From contig JASHQS010000115.1 in NCBI GenBank assembly GCA_030038995.1, forward strand, positions 39,826-103,825: a DNA stretch of 64,000 bases. Reading direction: 5' to 3'. The number at the start of each line of letters is the position of its first letter. Position 1 is the stretch's first letter. The DNA is from Xanthobacteraceae bacterium (GTDB taxonomy: Bacteria > Pseudomonadota > Alphaproteobacteria > Rhizobiales > Xanthobacteraceae). Position numbers and translations under genes: made by a program. Positions 1-10,229 of this stretch are shown here, one piece after another. The notes under the pieces were generated by a model. The model saw only the letters and a program-made list of their open reading frames with translations. It was not told where the DNA came from and ran no database searches.

Positions 1-1
1 C

Positions 2-3000
2 CTGAGCACGGAAGCGGAAGAGCGGATAACTCGCTGGGAGTGTGGCGGCGTCGGAGTTGTCGGTCAACCGCTCCATCGATATGTGGAAGATCAGGCACGC
101 CGGACGCCGGATCGGATCGCAATCGAGTGCGGCCCGCGCGCACTGACCTATCGCCGCTTGATCGAGCGGGCCAACCAGGTTGCCCGCGGCCTGCAGCGCC
201 GCGGCGTCGGCGCCGAGGCTCTTGTCGGCCTGCGCCTGGGCCGAAACGAAGATCTGATCGTGGCGATGCTGGGCGTCCTGAAAGCCGGCGCCGCCTATGT
301 GCCGATTGATCCCGAATACCCGCTGGAACGGCAACGCTATATCGAGCACGACAGCAGGGTCAGCCATATGCTGACGGGCACAGTCGAGTTTGATCGAGAG
401 GATAGTACGCTCCTCCCGGCCGCCATGGAGCCCGACCGGCTCGCCTATGTGATCTATACGTCGGGCTCGGAAGGCCGACCGAAAGGCGTCGGCATCACGC
501 ATCGTGGAGCGAGCGCATTGTTGGAGTGGGTCAAGACCGCCTTCTCCGAGAACGAGATGAGCCGAGTGATGGCGTGCACATCGGCCTGCTTTGATCTTTC
601 AGTATATGAAATCTACGGACCTTTGGCCTTGGGCGGCACGGTAGTGCTGGTCGACAACGCTTTGCAGATATCGGAAGCCGAGAACGTGACCCTCGTGAAC
701 ACCGTGCCGAGCGCCATGGCTCGGATCCTCAAACAGCTCCCGGCGAGCGTCGTGACGGCGAATCTGGCCGGCGAGGTGTTGCCGCGAAGCTTGGTCGACG
801 AATTGCATGAGCGCGGCATAAGCGCGGTGTGGAATCTTTACGGCCCAACCGAGGACACGACTTATTCGAGCGCCGCCCTGATCGCCCGCGGCGAACGCGG
901 CCAGCCGCAAATTGGCCGGCCACTGCCGGGCACGTGGGCGCGCGTTCTCGATGCACAGATGGCACGCGTACCGCCCGGTGCGCGCGGCGAATTGTATCTC
1001 GCCGGGGCGGGACTGGCGCGCGGCTATGTGAATCAGCCGAGCCGGACAGCGGAGCGGTTTGTTCCCGACCCTCACGGCGGCATCGGAACACGAACTTATC
1101 GCACGGGCGATTGGGTGCGTTACCGCCCGGACGGGGCGCTCATGTTCCTCGGCCGACGCGACGCGCAGGTCAAGGTCAGGGGATATCGCATTGAACCCGC
1201 GGAAGTGGAGGATAGCCTGCGCGCCGTCGGCGCCAAGGAAGCGGTGGTAATGGCGCAGGGAGAGCGTCTCGTCGCCTATGTCGAGACAGCGGACCCGACC
1301 GGCCCAACCGCGGGGCCAACCGCCGCGCCAAGTATCGGCGATATTCGTCGCGCCGTCGGCGAGAAATTGCCGAAGTATTTGGTACCATCTGTTTGGATTG
1401 CGGTTGAACAGTGGCTACGTACCCCGAGCGGCAAGATCGACCGCAAGAGGTTACCGCGCCTTGCCGAATCGCTCGAGCCGGCAAGCGAACTCTCAGGAGC
1501 GACCGAAACGGCGGTCGCTGGCATCTTTTCCGAGGTTTTGGGGATAGCCGCAGGGCGGAACACGAATTTCTTCGAAGCGGGCGGCCATTCGCTGTTGGCG
1601 ATGCAGGTTGTCGATCGGATCAGGCGGGCGCTTGGCGTGCCAATTCAGGTGCGCATGCTGTTCGAAGCGCCAACGGTTTGGGAACTGGCCGAGCGAATCG
1701 ACTTGCGCAGGGACAGCATCGAACCGCCTGTCGTGTCAGCCGGCGGGCGGCGAGACCGTCAGGCAGCGCCACTGACGGCGGCGCAGCGTCGGCTCTGGTT
1801 CATGGAGCAAATGGCGCCCGGCACCTCGCGCTATCATGTTCCCTTTGCGCTGACCGTGCGCGGGCCGCTCGACATCGGTGCGCTGGCGGAAACCTTCAAT
1901 GCCATCGTCGCCCGGCACGAAATCCTGCGTACCGCTTTTCCGGCCATTGAGGGCGTTCCCATTCAGCGGGTCGCGCCGTCGCTTGAGCTGCCGCTGTCCG
2001 TGGTCGATCTCGGCGAGCACGACATTGACCGATATATCGCCGATGAGGTTGAGCGACCTTTTGCGCTCGACCGTATTCCGCTTTTCCGCATTTCCGTCAT
2101 CCGCTCGTCCACCGGCGGTACGATGCTTCTGGTCGTAATGCATCACATCATCTGCGATGAATGGTCATTAGGGATTCTGCTGCGTGAATTCGCTGAAGGC
2201 TATCTTTCGAAGCGCCGCGGCGAGGCAGTCCCGCAGCGTCGGCCGCTCGTCCTGCAAGTGGCCGACTACGCCGAATGGGAGGCAAGTCCGCAGGCGCAAG
2301 CGGAATGGCAAGCACATCGTGGCTATTGGGCCACGCAATTGCGCGACTTGACGCCGGTGCCGCTGCCAGGCGCACCCGTCACGGGGCCGCGGCCGCCACG
2401 GGGGGAATATCTTTCGTTTCTGCTCGAGCAGCCACGGCTGGACGAGGTTCATCGGCTGGCCCGCTCCACCGGCGCCACCCCAGCCATGGTGTTGCATGCT
2501 GCGTATGCCGTAGCGCTGCACCGGTACTCCGGCGCGACCGATATCGCGGTCGGCATGCCGGTAGCAGGGCGGCGTCCTGAAACGGAACCGCTGATCGGCT
2601 TTTTCGTGAACCAGCTGGTCATGCGGATCCGCCTCGCTGGCAGCCCGACTTTCACCGACGTTATCGGCCGGGTACGAGAGGCCGCCCTCGACGCCTACGC
2701 GCATCAGGATCTGCCTTTCGATGAAATCGTCGCTGCGGTGCAGACAAAGCAGCCGCGTGCCGTGATGCCTCTCGTTAACGTCCAGTTCGACGCTCATAAT
2801 GCCCCGTTCGGCCCCCTGGAAATCGGCGATATGTCGCTGAGCCCCCAGCCGATTCGCCGAAGGACCGTCCAGTTCGATTTGCAGCTTTCGGTCGAAGAAA
2901 CGGCGCGGGGTCTGGAATGCTTCCTCGGCTACAATGCCGAACGGATCAGCGCCCTCTGGGCGCAACGCTTTGCCGACGATTTCGCTGCCGTCGTATGCGC

Positions 3001-3106
3001 AGCGGTCGCCGTTCCGAGCGTCGCTATCGGCGACATCGCGCTCGCCGGCTTGCCGCAGCCTTTGCCTGCGGCGGCGCAGCCCTCGACGCCCGACTTCGCG
3101 TTCTAG
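2..3106 (+). CDS. NRPS1, 5'-truncated by window edge: (C-A linker)-A-PCP-C, ends with C-terminal tail ...STPDFAF
   Basis: Frame stays open upstream of the listed GTG at 83 and reads LSTEAEERITRWE...PLHRYVEDQARRTPDRIA, a typical C-to-A linker. A-domain motifs YIYTSGSEGRPKGV, NLYGPTED, YRTGD; PCP FFEAGGHSLLAMQ; C domain HHIICDEW. Confidence 0.93.
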   Translation: MSTEAEERITRWECGGVGVVGQPLHRYVEDQARRTPDRIAIECGPRALTYRRLIERANQVARGLQRRGVGAEALVGLRLGRNEDLIVAMLGVLKAGAAYVPIDPEYPLERQRYIEHDSRVSHMLTGTVEFDREDSTLLPAAMEPDRLAYVIYTSGSEGRPKGVGITHRGASALLEWVKTAFSENEMSRVMACTSACFDLSVYEIYGPLALGGTVVLVDNALQISEAENVTLVNTVPSAMARILKQLPASVVTANLAGEVLPRSLVDELHERGISAVWNLYGPTEDTTYSSAALIARGERGQPQIGRPLPGTWARVLDAQMARVPPGARGELYLAGAGLARGYVNQPSRTAERFVPDPHGGIGTRTYRTGDWVRYRPDGALMFLGRRDAQVKVRGYRIEPAEVEDSLRAVGAKEAVVMAQGERLVAYVETADPTGPTAGPTAAPSIGDIRRAVGEKLPKYLVPSVWIAVEQWLRTPSGKIDRKRLPRLAESLEPASELSGATETAVAGIFSEVLGIAAGRNTNFFEAGGHSLLAMQVVDRIRRALGVPIQVRMLFEAPTVWELAERIDLRRDSIEPPVVSAGGRRDRQAAPLTAAQRRLWFMEQMAPGTSRYHVPFALTVRGPLDIGALAETFNAIVARHEILRTAFPAIEGVPIQRVAPSLELPLSVVDLGEHDIDRYIADEVERPFALDRIPLFRISVIRSSTGGTMLLVVMHHIICDEWSLGILLREFAEGYLSKRRGEAVPQRRPLVLQVADYAEWEASPQAQAEWQAHRGYWATQLRDLTPVPLPGAPVTGPRPPRGEYLSFLLEQPRLDEVHRLARSTGATPAMVLHAAYAVALHRYSGATDIAVGMPVAGRRPETEPLIGFFVNQLVMRIRLAGSPTFTDVIGRVREAALDAYAHQDLPFDEIVAAVQTKQPRAVMPLVNVQFDAHNAPFGPLEIGDMSLSPQPIRRRTVQFDLQLSVEETARGLECFLGYNAERISALWAQRFADDFAAVVCAAVAVPSVAIGDIALAGLPQPLPAAAQPSTPDFAF

Positions 3107-3158
3107 CGTCCGCGCTTTTGCCCTCGTTCATCGCGGCGCGCTGCAGTCGCCTTGGCTC

Positions 3159-3186
3159 TTGACTGGCGCAATCGGCCGCATAATAT
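3159..3186 (+). promoter_or_regulatory. candidate sigma70-type promoter upstream of the NTF2-like gene
   Basis: TTGACT (3159-3164), 16-nt spacer, TAATAT (3181-3186); about 90 nt before the ATG at 3275. Confidence 0.3.
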
Positions 3187-3274
3187 CGTGGTCGTGCAAT
3201 CTCTACTTGCGACAACTTCGTGACGATGGACACGTTCGTGGCCGTCCGCACGACGGCGGGAAGGATGAGCGCAC

Positions 3275-3700
3275 ATGTCTTCTGCAGAAGCAAAGGCTCT
3301 GGTTACCTCGGCGGTTCAGTCGAGGCAAAATGAATTGGTCGCGCATGCGGCCTCAGGCAACGTCAAGGCTGCGGAGACGTTTCTCCACGCCGACTTCGTC
3401 TCGATTGATGCTGCCGGCCACTCCAATTCGCGCGATCAGGAGCTCGCCAATATCCGATCTGGAAAACTTAAGCTCCAGTCGGGCGTCGTGGAAAAGCTCG
3501 AGGTGCATCCGATAGGAAACGGCTTGGCGATTGCCACCGGCGTCGCCCGGGCTACGGGCACCTTCGACGGCAAGAGCATATCGGGCACCTATACGTTCAA
3601 CCAAGTGTGGTCGGTGGGCTCGTCATCCGGCGAGGCGTCCCCAGCAAGGGCCGGATCGACGCTCATGGCGTGCATCAACACCTCGTTCAAGGCGGAGTAA
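3275..3700 (+). CDS. SnoaL/DUF4440-like (NTF2-fold) small protein
   Basis: ORF pattern AHAASGNVKAAETFLHADFVSIDAAGHSNSRDQEL...GTFDGKSISGTYTFNQVW resembles DUF4440/NTF2-like proteins. Confidence 0.6.
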   Translation: MSSAEAKALVTSAVQSRQNELVAHAASGNVKAAETFLHADFVSIDAAGHSNSRDQELANIRSGKLKLQSGVVEKLEVHPIGNGLAIATGVARATGTFDGKSISGTYTFNQVWSVGSSSGEASPARAGSTLMACINTSFKAE

Positions 3701-3990
3701 CGCCGGCGTCATTTTTGCGAGAGCCGAAGGGCGGCTTCGTAGCGAAGCTGCCCGGGCGGCGTCGTTCGGCAGGATTCCGCGATGTGGCGCGGAAGCGGCG
3801 TTGATTTGCCGTATCGAGCGTGTTGGCTGGACGTTGTCGTTGCGGCTCCGACGTCAGCGGCGCGTCGGGAGGGTCGGCGTTTGTCGTGCGCCGGCCGGGG
3901 CCGGCAGGTGTCGCGTTCCATTATAATCACTGCAGGGCGCCCGCTTCGGCCCACCGATCCGGGGCAGGGTTCGTCCCTGGGAGTAGACGG

Positions 3991-6663
3991 GTGGGCGAGG
4001 ATTTCGGGCAGCATGACGACGCGAAGGCATGGCTCACGCAGCGATTGCCGGCGCTGCTCGACGGCTCGAATTCGTTTGCGGCGGATCTGAAATTTACACT
4101 GCGCTTGCCGGGAATAGGCTCCTGGTCGGTCGATCTGAAGGGCGCCGCGCCGCGCTGCTTGCCCGGAGAGATCGACGATGCGAATTGCACCATTGAAATC
4201 GCCGCCGCCGATCTCATGCGCATTGTCGGCCAACCCGATTGCGCACTCGAGATCTATGACGCCGGCCGCATCAAGTTGACCGGATCGGTCGACGCCGCGC
4301 TTGAAGTCGTGAGTTTATTCCACCGCGTCGGCGCCCTGGAAGCGGGCGGTGGCGCATGGTTGCCGCCGCAGCGGCCGGAAGACTTCACCTACAACCCGCT
4401 TGCGCCGGGTTTCGACGACGACCCGTTTCCCGTTTACGCCTACATGCGCAAGCACGCGCCGGTCTATTACTGGAGCGGACTCAAATACTGGCTGCTCAGC
4501 AAATACGAAGACGTCCGTGCCGCGCTCACAGATCCGCGCATGACGACGGATCATACGATTGCTCCGGATTCCCCGGCGGCAAATGCCGGCGATGAAGGCC
4601 TCATCGGCAAACTTCTGGAAAACAGCCCGCTCCGGCTGAGCGACGAGAAACAGGCCCGCTTTCGCAGCCTCATTAATCCGGTGCTGTCGGTCCATGCCAT
4701 CGAGCGCATGCGTCCCGACGTCGAGCGGCTGGTGGAGGAGCTGTTGACGCCGCTCGGCGAACGGCCCGTCGTCAACCTGGTGGACGAGTTTACCGAGCTG
4801 CTGCCGCGCAAGCTCATCGCATTGCTTTTTAAAATTGGGAATGCCCACCGGGATGCGTTCGAATGCTTCACGGAAGCGCTGATGGACTCGCTCATTACCC
4901 GTCCGCAGCGGATGGACGTGAAACGCGCCAACCATGCTGTCAGGGAAGGGCTTGCCGCGCTAAAGGACATCATAGCGGAAAAGCGACGCAAGCCGGCGGC
5001 TGATGTTCTCAGCGCCATGATCGCTTCCGAGCGGCAAGGCCAGCGCCTGGAAGTGGATGATCTATTGTCGCTCATTGCCACGTTGCTCACGACCGGAGCG
5101 GATTCCAGCGTTTATGCGCTGAACCAGGCGCTGCTCTGTCTGCTGCGCTTTCCAGACCAGGCCGACCTTCTGCGGCAACAGCCGGCCTTGCTCGGTAATC
5201 TTCTCGACGAAGTGCTGCGCTTCGACAATTTTCACAAGCTCGGCATTCCGCGTTGGGCGACGCAGGATATCGAGCTTCGCGGCCAGTTGATCCGCAAGGG
5301 CGATGCCATCGCGGCGATGTTTCAGAGCGCGGGCCGCGACGACGAGATCTTTGCCGATGCCGACGTGTTCGACGTCCGGCGCGATCTGAAGGCAGCGTTT
5401 ACCTTCGGCCGCGGCCGGCACTCGTGTCCCGGCGCAGCAATCGCGCAGCTCGAATTCAAGACCGCGTTTGCATTTTTGCTCAGGCGCTTTCCCGGCATCG
5501 AGCTCGCCGGCAAGCCGGTGTTCCGGCCGCAGATGTATGTGCGCGCGTTGAAGGATCTACCGGTCGCGCTGCGTGGCGCCAAACGCGTCACCGGGCGCCC
5601 GGCCGCACCGTTGCATGAGCAGCGCGCCGGCCGCAGCCCGGAACTGCGGTCATTGGGGCCGAGCGCGCTGCGTGTCAGCGCGTTCACTCTGGGCACCGTG
5701 ACGTTCGGCGACTCCAAGACATTCATGAAGAACCGAACCGCCTCCAAGGCGGAAGCGCGTCGTATCTTCGATGTCGCCGTGGATGCCGGGATCAATTTGA
5801 TCGATACCGCCGACGTGTACTGCGAAGGTGAGAGCGAGGAGTTGGTCGGAGAATGGGCGCGCGGCAAGCGTGACAAGCTGCTGTTGGCCACTAAATGCCG
5901 CTATCCGATGGGGTTCGGTATGCTGGGCCCGGCTGGCCCGCACGATCAAGGCCTGTCGCGGCAACACGTGGTGAGGGCATGTGAGGACTCGCTGCGTCGG
6001 CTTCGCACCGACGTGATCGATCTTTACCAGGTGCAGGCGCAGGATACGTCCGTGCCCATCGACGAGACGTTGCGGGCGCTGCAGGACCTGGTCGCACAGG
6101 GCAAGGTGCGTTACGCCGGCTGCGCGACCTATTCGGGCTATCGCCTGGTCGAGTCGATTTGGGCCGCCGAGCGAAGCGGCGGCGGCGGTTACGTGTCGGC
6201 CCAAGTGCTGTGGTCGTTGATCGATCGCGGCGCCGAACGTGAGCTCGTGCCGGCCTGTCGGCATTTCGGGCTGGGCATGCTGGCCTGGTCGCCACTCGCG
6301 CAGGGCTTTCTCAGCGGCAAATACCGGCGCGGCCGGCCGCCGACGTCGGGCGCCGATCTTGCGGCAGCCGCCGCGCTCTACCGCAGCCTCGACAAGGAGC
6401 GCAATTGGCGGGTGCTTGATGTCGTCGAACGCATCGGGGTCGCGCACGAAGCGCCGCCCGCCGCGGTAGCGCTGGCTTGGCTGTTGCGGCGGCCGGGGCT
6501 CAGCTCGGTCATTCTGACAGCAAGATCGGTCGAGCAGCTTCAGCAAAGCCTGCAGGCGCTCGCCGTCGACTTGTCGCCGCAAGATCTCGCCACGCTCGAT
6601 CAGGCGTCGGAACCCGACTGGGGCTATCCGTACGACCGCATCGGGCCGGCCGCAACGTGGTGA
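3991..6663 (+). CDS. SCP2-like domain / cytochrome P450 / aldo-keto reductase triple-domain fusion
   Basis: Track ORF 3820..6663; GTG at 3991 is in frame with GGGAG 7 nt upstream. SCP2-like WSVDLKG...DANCTIEIAAADLMRIV...GRIKLTGSVDAALEVVSLF; P450 EVLRF and FTFGRGRHSCPGAA; AKR LGTVTFGDSKTF...NLIDTADVYCEGESEELVGEW...LLLATKC. One uninterrupted frame. Confidence 0.85.
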   Translation: MGEDFGQHDDAKAWLTQRLPALLDGSNSFAADLKFTLRLPGIGSWSVDLKGAAPRCLPGEIDDANCTIEIAAADLMRIVGQPDCALEIYDAGRIKLTGSVDAALEVVSLFHRVGALEAGGGAWLPPQRPEDFTYNPLAPGFDDDPFPVYAYMRKHAPVYYWSGLKYWLLSKYEDVRAALTDPRMTTDHTIAPDSPAANAGDEGLIGKLLENSPLRLSDEKQARFRSLINPVLSVHAIERMRPDVERLVEELLTPLGERPVVNLVDEFTELLPRKLIALLFKIGNAHRDAFECFTEALMDSLITRPQRMDVKRANHAVREGLAALKDIIAEKRRKPAADVLSAMIASERQGQRLEVDDLLSLIATLLTTGADSSVYALNQALLCLLRFPDQADLLRQQPALLGNLLDEVLRFDNFHKLGIPRWATQDIELRGQLIRKGDAIAAMFQSAGRDDEIFADADVFDVRRDLKAAFTFGRGRHSCPGAAIAQLEFKTAFAFLLRRFPGIELAGKPVFRPQMYVRALKDLPVALRGAKRVTGRPAAPLHEQRAGRSPELRSLGPSALRVSAFTLGTVTFGDSKTFMKNRTASKAEARRIFDVAVDAGINLIDTADVYCEGESEELVGEWARGKRDKLLLATKCRYPMGFGMLGPAGPHDQGLSRQHVVRACEDSLRRLRTDVIDLYQVQAQDTSVPIDETLRALQDLVAQGKVRYAGCATYSGYRLVESIWAAERSGGGGYVSAQVLWSLIDRGAERELVPACRHFGLGMLAWSPLAQGFLSGKYRRGRPPTSGADLAAAAALYRSLDKERNWRVLDVVERIGVAHEAPPAAVALAWLLRRPGLSSVILTARSVEQLQQSLQALAVDLSPQDLATLDQASEPDWGYPYDRIGPAATW

Positions 6664-6776
6664 ACCGCGGGCGCAAAGGCGCGCGCCGGCGCTGTGCTAT
6701 CGGGCCGGATTTCCGAACGGACGATCCGACAGCAAGTTCCAGAACGCGGACCGCTTCAGCCTGAACGATTTCGCTC

Positions 6777-7616
6777 TTAAGGCCGCTTGAGCAGATCGAT
6801 CGGCGCGCCCTCGAAGCTCTGCCACATCGGATTGAGCTGGAACGCGTCGACGCCGCGCATGAGCCGGCTGCGATGGTTTGGCCAGGCGTTCAGATCCACC
6901 TTGGCGTCCGTTCGCGAGAAGCTGATGGTCACCCCCGCGCGCCGCTGCTGCGACAGATTGGGCTCGGACATATGAATCGTCAGGTCGTGGTGAATCGAAA
7001 TTTCACCGGGTCGTAATTCCATGTACTCCGCCGCCGCAGGATTCCAGACGTCGTGGTCGAAACACAGCGTGATGTTGTCCTTGGTCTCGACGCTGCCGTC
7101 CGGATTCCTGACCTGCCGGGATTCGATTGCATGGCCGAGCAGACCAGCCCGGAATGAGCCGGGGATGACCTTGTAGGCGCCGTTGCCGCGGTGGGCGCAA
7201 TCGATCGCCAACCAGACCGACAGGGTATCTGGGCAGCGCGCCGGACGCCGAGGGTTGTCGACCAGGTGAATCGGTGCGCCGGCGCGGTCCTGGTGCCACG
7301 AATACTCACCGTCGCCCGGTTCCTTGCAGGCAATGTGGACGCCCCACAAGATGATATCGGGGCCGAGCAGGTCTTCGACGCAATCGAGGAGCGCAGGATT
7401 GTTCGCCAGATCGTAAAGGTACGGATAGTGCCGCTCTTGCACGAATGTGCCTTCCGACAGAGTGGTTCGCGGCGCGAGCTCGCGCTTGAGCGCCTCTAGC
7501 CCGGTCAGGTTGCGCTCGACGCGCGCCGCGTCGCAGACCGGAATGCCGCGCAGGTATCCATTCTCGTAGAAGAACTCGACCTGCTCGCGGCGAAGCCGGC
7601 GCAACGTATCGCTCAT
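6777..7616 (-). CDS. phytanoyl-CoA dioxygenase (PhyH) family Fe(II)/2OG oxygenase 1
   Basis: WHQDRAG (HxD), IHHDLTIHMSEPN distal His, C-terminal WPNHRSRLMRGVDAF. Confidence 0.88.
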   Translation of the reverse strand: MSDTLRRLRREQVEFFYENGYLRGIPVCDAARVERNLTGLEALKRELAPRTTLSEGTFVQERHYPYLYDLANNPALLDCVEDLLGPDIILWGVHIACKEPGDGEYSWHQDRAGAPIHLVDNPRRPARCPDTLSVWLAIDCAHRGNGAYKVIPGSFRAGLLGHAIESRQVRNPDGSVETKDNITLCFDHDVWNPAAAEYMELRPGEISIHHDLTIHMSEPNLSQQRRAGVTISFSRTDAKVDLNAWPNHRSRLMRGVDAFQLNPMWQSFEGAPIDLLKRP

Positions 7617-8479
7617 GTCGTCACTCCCGGAACGTCGGCTCCGTCGCTGGCGAACACATCGATCGGCCCGCGCTCGAAATCCTGCCAGGTCGGCTGAAAG
7701 TGGAAACGGTCGGTGCCGCGAACGCAGCGCACTTTCATGTTGGGCCAGATTTTTGCATCGACCTGCGCCTCGGTGCGCGAGTAGTGCAGCACCATCGCGG
7801 CGCGGCGGCGGGCAGACCGGTTCGGTCCGGAGCCGTGGAACAGGCGATCATGGAACATGCACGCCTCGCCGGCTTTGAGCGACAGCGTGATCGCCCGCTT
7901 CTCGTCGATCAATTCGAGTGGAATTCCCGGCGCCGCATCCTCGGCATAGTGCGTCACCACGTCGATGTGCGGAATGATGCCCTGCCGATGCGAGCGCGGG
8001 ATCACTTGCAGGCCGCCATTGCCGGCGTCGGCGTCATCCAGCGCGATCCATACGGTGACGCTTACCGGCAAATCGGCATGCAGCGCGTGTCCCTGGTGAA
8101 CCGCGATCGGCGCCACCGCAACGTCCTGATGCCAGGTAAAGGGCCTTTTCTCATGCGGCTCCTTGCTGACGACGTGCGAGCACCACAGGAAGAAGTTCGG
8201 TCCGAGGATGTCCTCGACATAATCGAGCACGACCGGGTGGCTGGCGATCTCGAACTGGTAAGGCTGGCATCGCTCCTGGCAATAAGTCGCCTCGAGCAGT
8301 GGTCTGCCGCCGAGTGAGTGCTGCAGCGCTGCCAATCCTTCGAGGTTCTTGCGTACGCCTTGCGCATCGAACACCGGCAGGCCGGTGAGATAACCCTCGG
8401 CGAAGAAGGTCTCGACATTGTCCTCGGCTAGCCGCTGCAGCGGCCGCGGCTCGACACCGGGAGATCTGCGGCGGTCCAT
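7613..8479 (-). CDS. PhyH-family Fe(II)/2OG oxygenase 2
   Basis: WHQDVAV, FHDRLFHGSGPN, WPNMKVRCVRGTDRF; ATGA overlap with the downstream gene. Confidence 0.88.
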   Translation of the reverse strand: MDRRRSPGVEPRPLQRLAEDNVETFFAEGYLTGLPVFDAQGVRKNLEGLAALQHSLGGRPLLEATYCQERCQPYQFEIASHPVVLDYVEDILGPNFFLWCSHVVSKEPHEKRPFTWHQDVAVAPIAVHQGHALHADLPVSVTVWIALDDADAGNGGLQVIPRSHRQGIIPHIDVVTHYAEDAAPGIPLELIDEKRAITLSLKAGEACMFHDRLFHGSGPNRSARRRAAMVLHYSRTEAQVDAKIWPNMKVRCVRGTDRFHFQPTWQDFERGPIDVFASDGADVPGVTT

Positions 8480-8487
8480 GGCGAGGT

Positions 8488-9261
8488 CTAAGGTTTTTTC
8501 CGCAGAATCCAGCGGTGATAGCGGACGTCCTCGTCCGGCTCGTGGCCTTCGAGGGCGGCGATCATCCAGTCGGTCGTCTCGCTCGAGGCGGTGCCGCGTG
8601 CCGCGAAATCGCGGAGCAGTTCGATGCGGTCTTTCTTGTAGCGAACCACGGCGGCCTGCGCACCATGCGAGATATCTTCGAACTCGATGATGCGAAATCT
8701 GGCCTCTTGCGCGAGCCGTTCCATCTCGGCCACGTCCATGCTGAAATCGGTGATGCAGAAATAGCCTTCCGGCGCGAGGACGCGCTGGATTTCCGCGAAG
8801 AAGCGGGCCCTGTCCTGATAGTGCTGGGCTGATTCGATGTTGATCGCCACGTCGAACCGCTCCGCTGCGAACGGCAGGGAGATGGCGTCGCCGACAACGA
8901 AATTGATCCGCGGATCGTCGATGATCTGCTGCGCCAATGTGACGGCTCGGGCGCTCAGGTCGAGGCCGATCAGTTCGGCCGCACCCAGATAGCGGACGAC
9001 GGCTGCGCCGTTGCCGCCGCGGCCGCAGCCGACGTCGAGAACTCGCTTGCCTCGAACGGCGACTGGTCCGACCAGACGTTTCAGCAGGTTGAGCGAGTAC
9101 TTCCAGATCTGATCCGGTGGATCGATCCAGGAGAAGTCGTCGTCTCCGCCCGGGTCGGAATAACCGTAATTCATGAATGCGAAGCGCGGATCGGGGATGT
9201 GTTCCGCTAGGTGATCATAAAACAAACGCGGCGCCTCGAACGGATTGGGTACTGCGGACAT
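8488..9261 (-). CDS. class I SAM-dependent methyltransferase
   Basis: VLDVGCGRGGNGAAVVRYLGAAELIGLDLS, ...FDVAINIESAQHYQDRARFFAEIQRVLAPEGYFCITDF. Confidence 0.85.
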   Translation of the reverse strand: MSAVPNPFEAPRLFYDHLAEHIPDPRFAFMNYGYSDPGGDDDFSWIDPPDQIWKYSLNLLKRLVGPVAVRGKRVLDVGCGRGGNGAAVVRYLGAAELIGLDLSARAVTLAQQIIDDPRINFVVGDAISLPFAAERFDVAINIESAQHYQDRARFFAEIQRVLAPEGYFCITDFSMDVAEMERLAQEARFRIIEFEDISHGAQAAVVRYKKDRIELLRDFAARGTASSETTDWMIAALEGHEPDEDVRYHRWILRKKP

Positions 9262-9275
9262 CGATGCTCCAGCGT

Positions 9276-10040
9276 TTACACCGACATTGCGCCGGTTGCC
9301 GCAACGTCTTGGGCTGGCGCTGCGACGTTGGTGCCGCGCAGCAGCCGAGGCTCGATTTCTGGCCAGAACGCCGGATCGAAGCGGACATCGGGTCTCGTAT
9401 AGTGGATCGCGACCGCCCAGCGGCGCCTTTTCGAGCTGTTGGGGTCAGATCCGTGAACGGCGCAATCGTGGAACAGGCAAAATTCGCCGGCTTTCAATTC
9501 GATGTACGGCGCGTCCGACGCGTCGAACACCGACGGCGGAATCTGCGGCGCGCCGTCGTAGTCCCGCCAGCGCGCCAACTCGTGATGCAGGAGGCCGCGC
9601 CGGTGCGATCCCGGCGCAATCCGCAGCGTCCCGTTGCCGCGATCGGCATCGTCGATCGCGAGCCACATGCGCAGCGTCAGCGGCATGCCGGCCGGCACAG
9701 CCGCCGGATGCAGAAACTCGGCGTAGTTGGCGATGGCGTCCTGATGCCAAAAATATTCGCCGTCGCCCGGATCCTTGAAAACCAACTGCGAGTTGAACAG
9801 ACTGATGTTGGGGCCGAGAATGCCCTCGACCAGATCGAGGATGGCCGGCGTCTTGGCGAGGTCGAGGATAAAGGGGAAACGCCCCTCCAGCCCCAGGCCA
9901 TCGGGCGGATCGCGGCGCCACTCGCGGGACAAGTCTTCGGCGCCGCGGCGAAGGCAGTCGACTTCAGCGGCATCAAACACCGACAGACCGGCCAGATAAC
10001 CGCGCTCCCAAAATTCCCGGCGTTGGCTTTCCGAAAGCAT
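9276..10040 (-). CDS. PhyH-family Fe(II)/2OG oxygenase 3
   Basis: Track ORF 9276..10373; likely ATG at 10040 (MLSESQRREFWERGYL). WHQDAIA, FHDCAVHGSDPN, WPEIEPRLLRGTN. Confidence 0.85.
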   Translation of the reverse strand: MLSESQRREFWERGYLAGLSVFDAAEVDCLRRGAEDLSREWRRDPPDGLGLEGRFPFILDLAKTPAILDLVEGILGPNISLFNSQLVFKDPGDGEYFWHQDAIANYAEFLHPAAVPAGMPLTLRMWLAIDDADRGNGTLRIAPGSHRRGLLHHELARWRDYDGAPQIPPSVFDASDAPYIELKAGEFCLFHDCAVHGSDPNSSKRRRWAVAIHYTRPDVRFDPAFWPEIEPRLLRGTNVAAPAQDVAATGAMSV

Positions 10041-10229
10041 TGCTGTCCTGCTTTTGGAAGTCACAACGTAAGATAACAGGCGCGCCGGAGAATGTCCAGG
10101 CTGGGCCGCCGTTCGCTTGCGCTTGAACGCAAGTCGTGAAATCCTCAATGCTAGAACTTCGTTGGCGCGCCACGCAATCGTGAGGGAGCGTCGCCGTTCC
10201 GATGCGGGATGTGGCGCGCACCGGGATGA

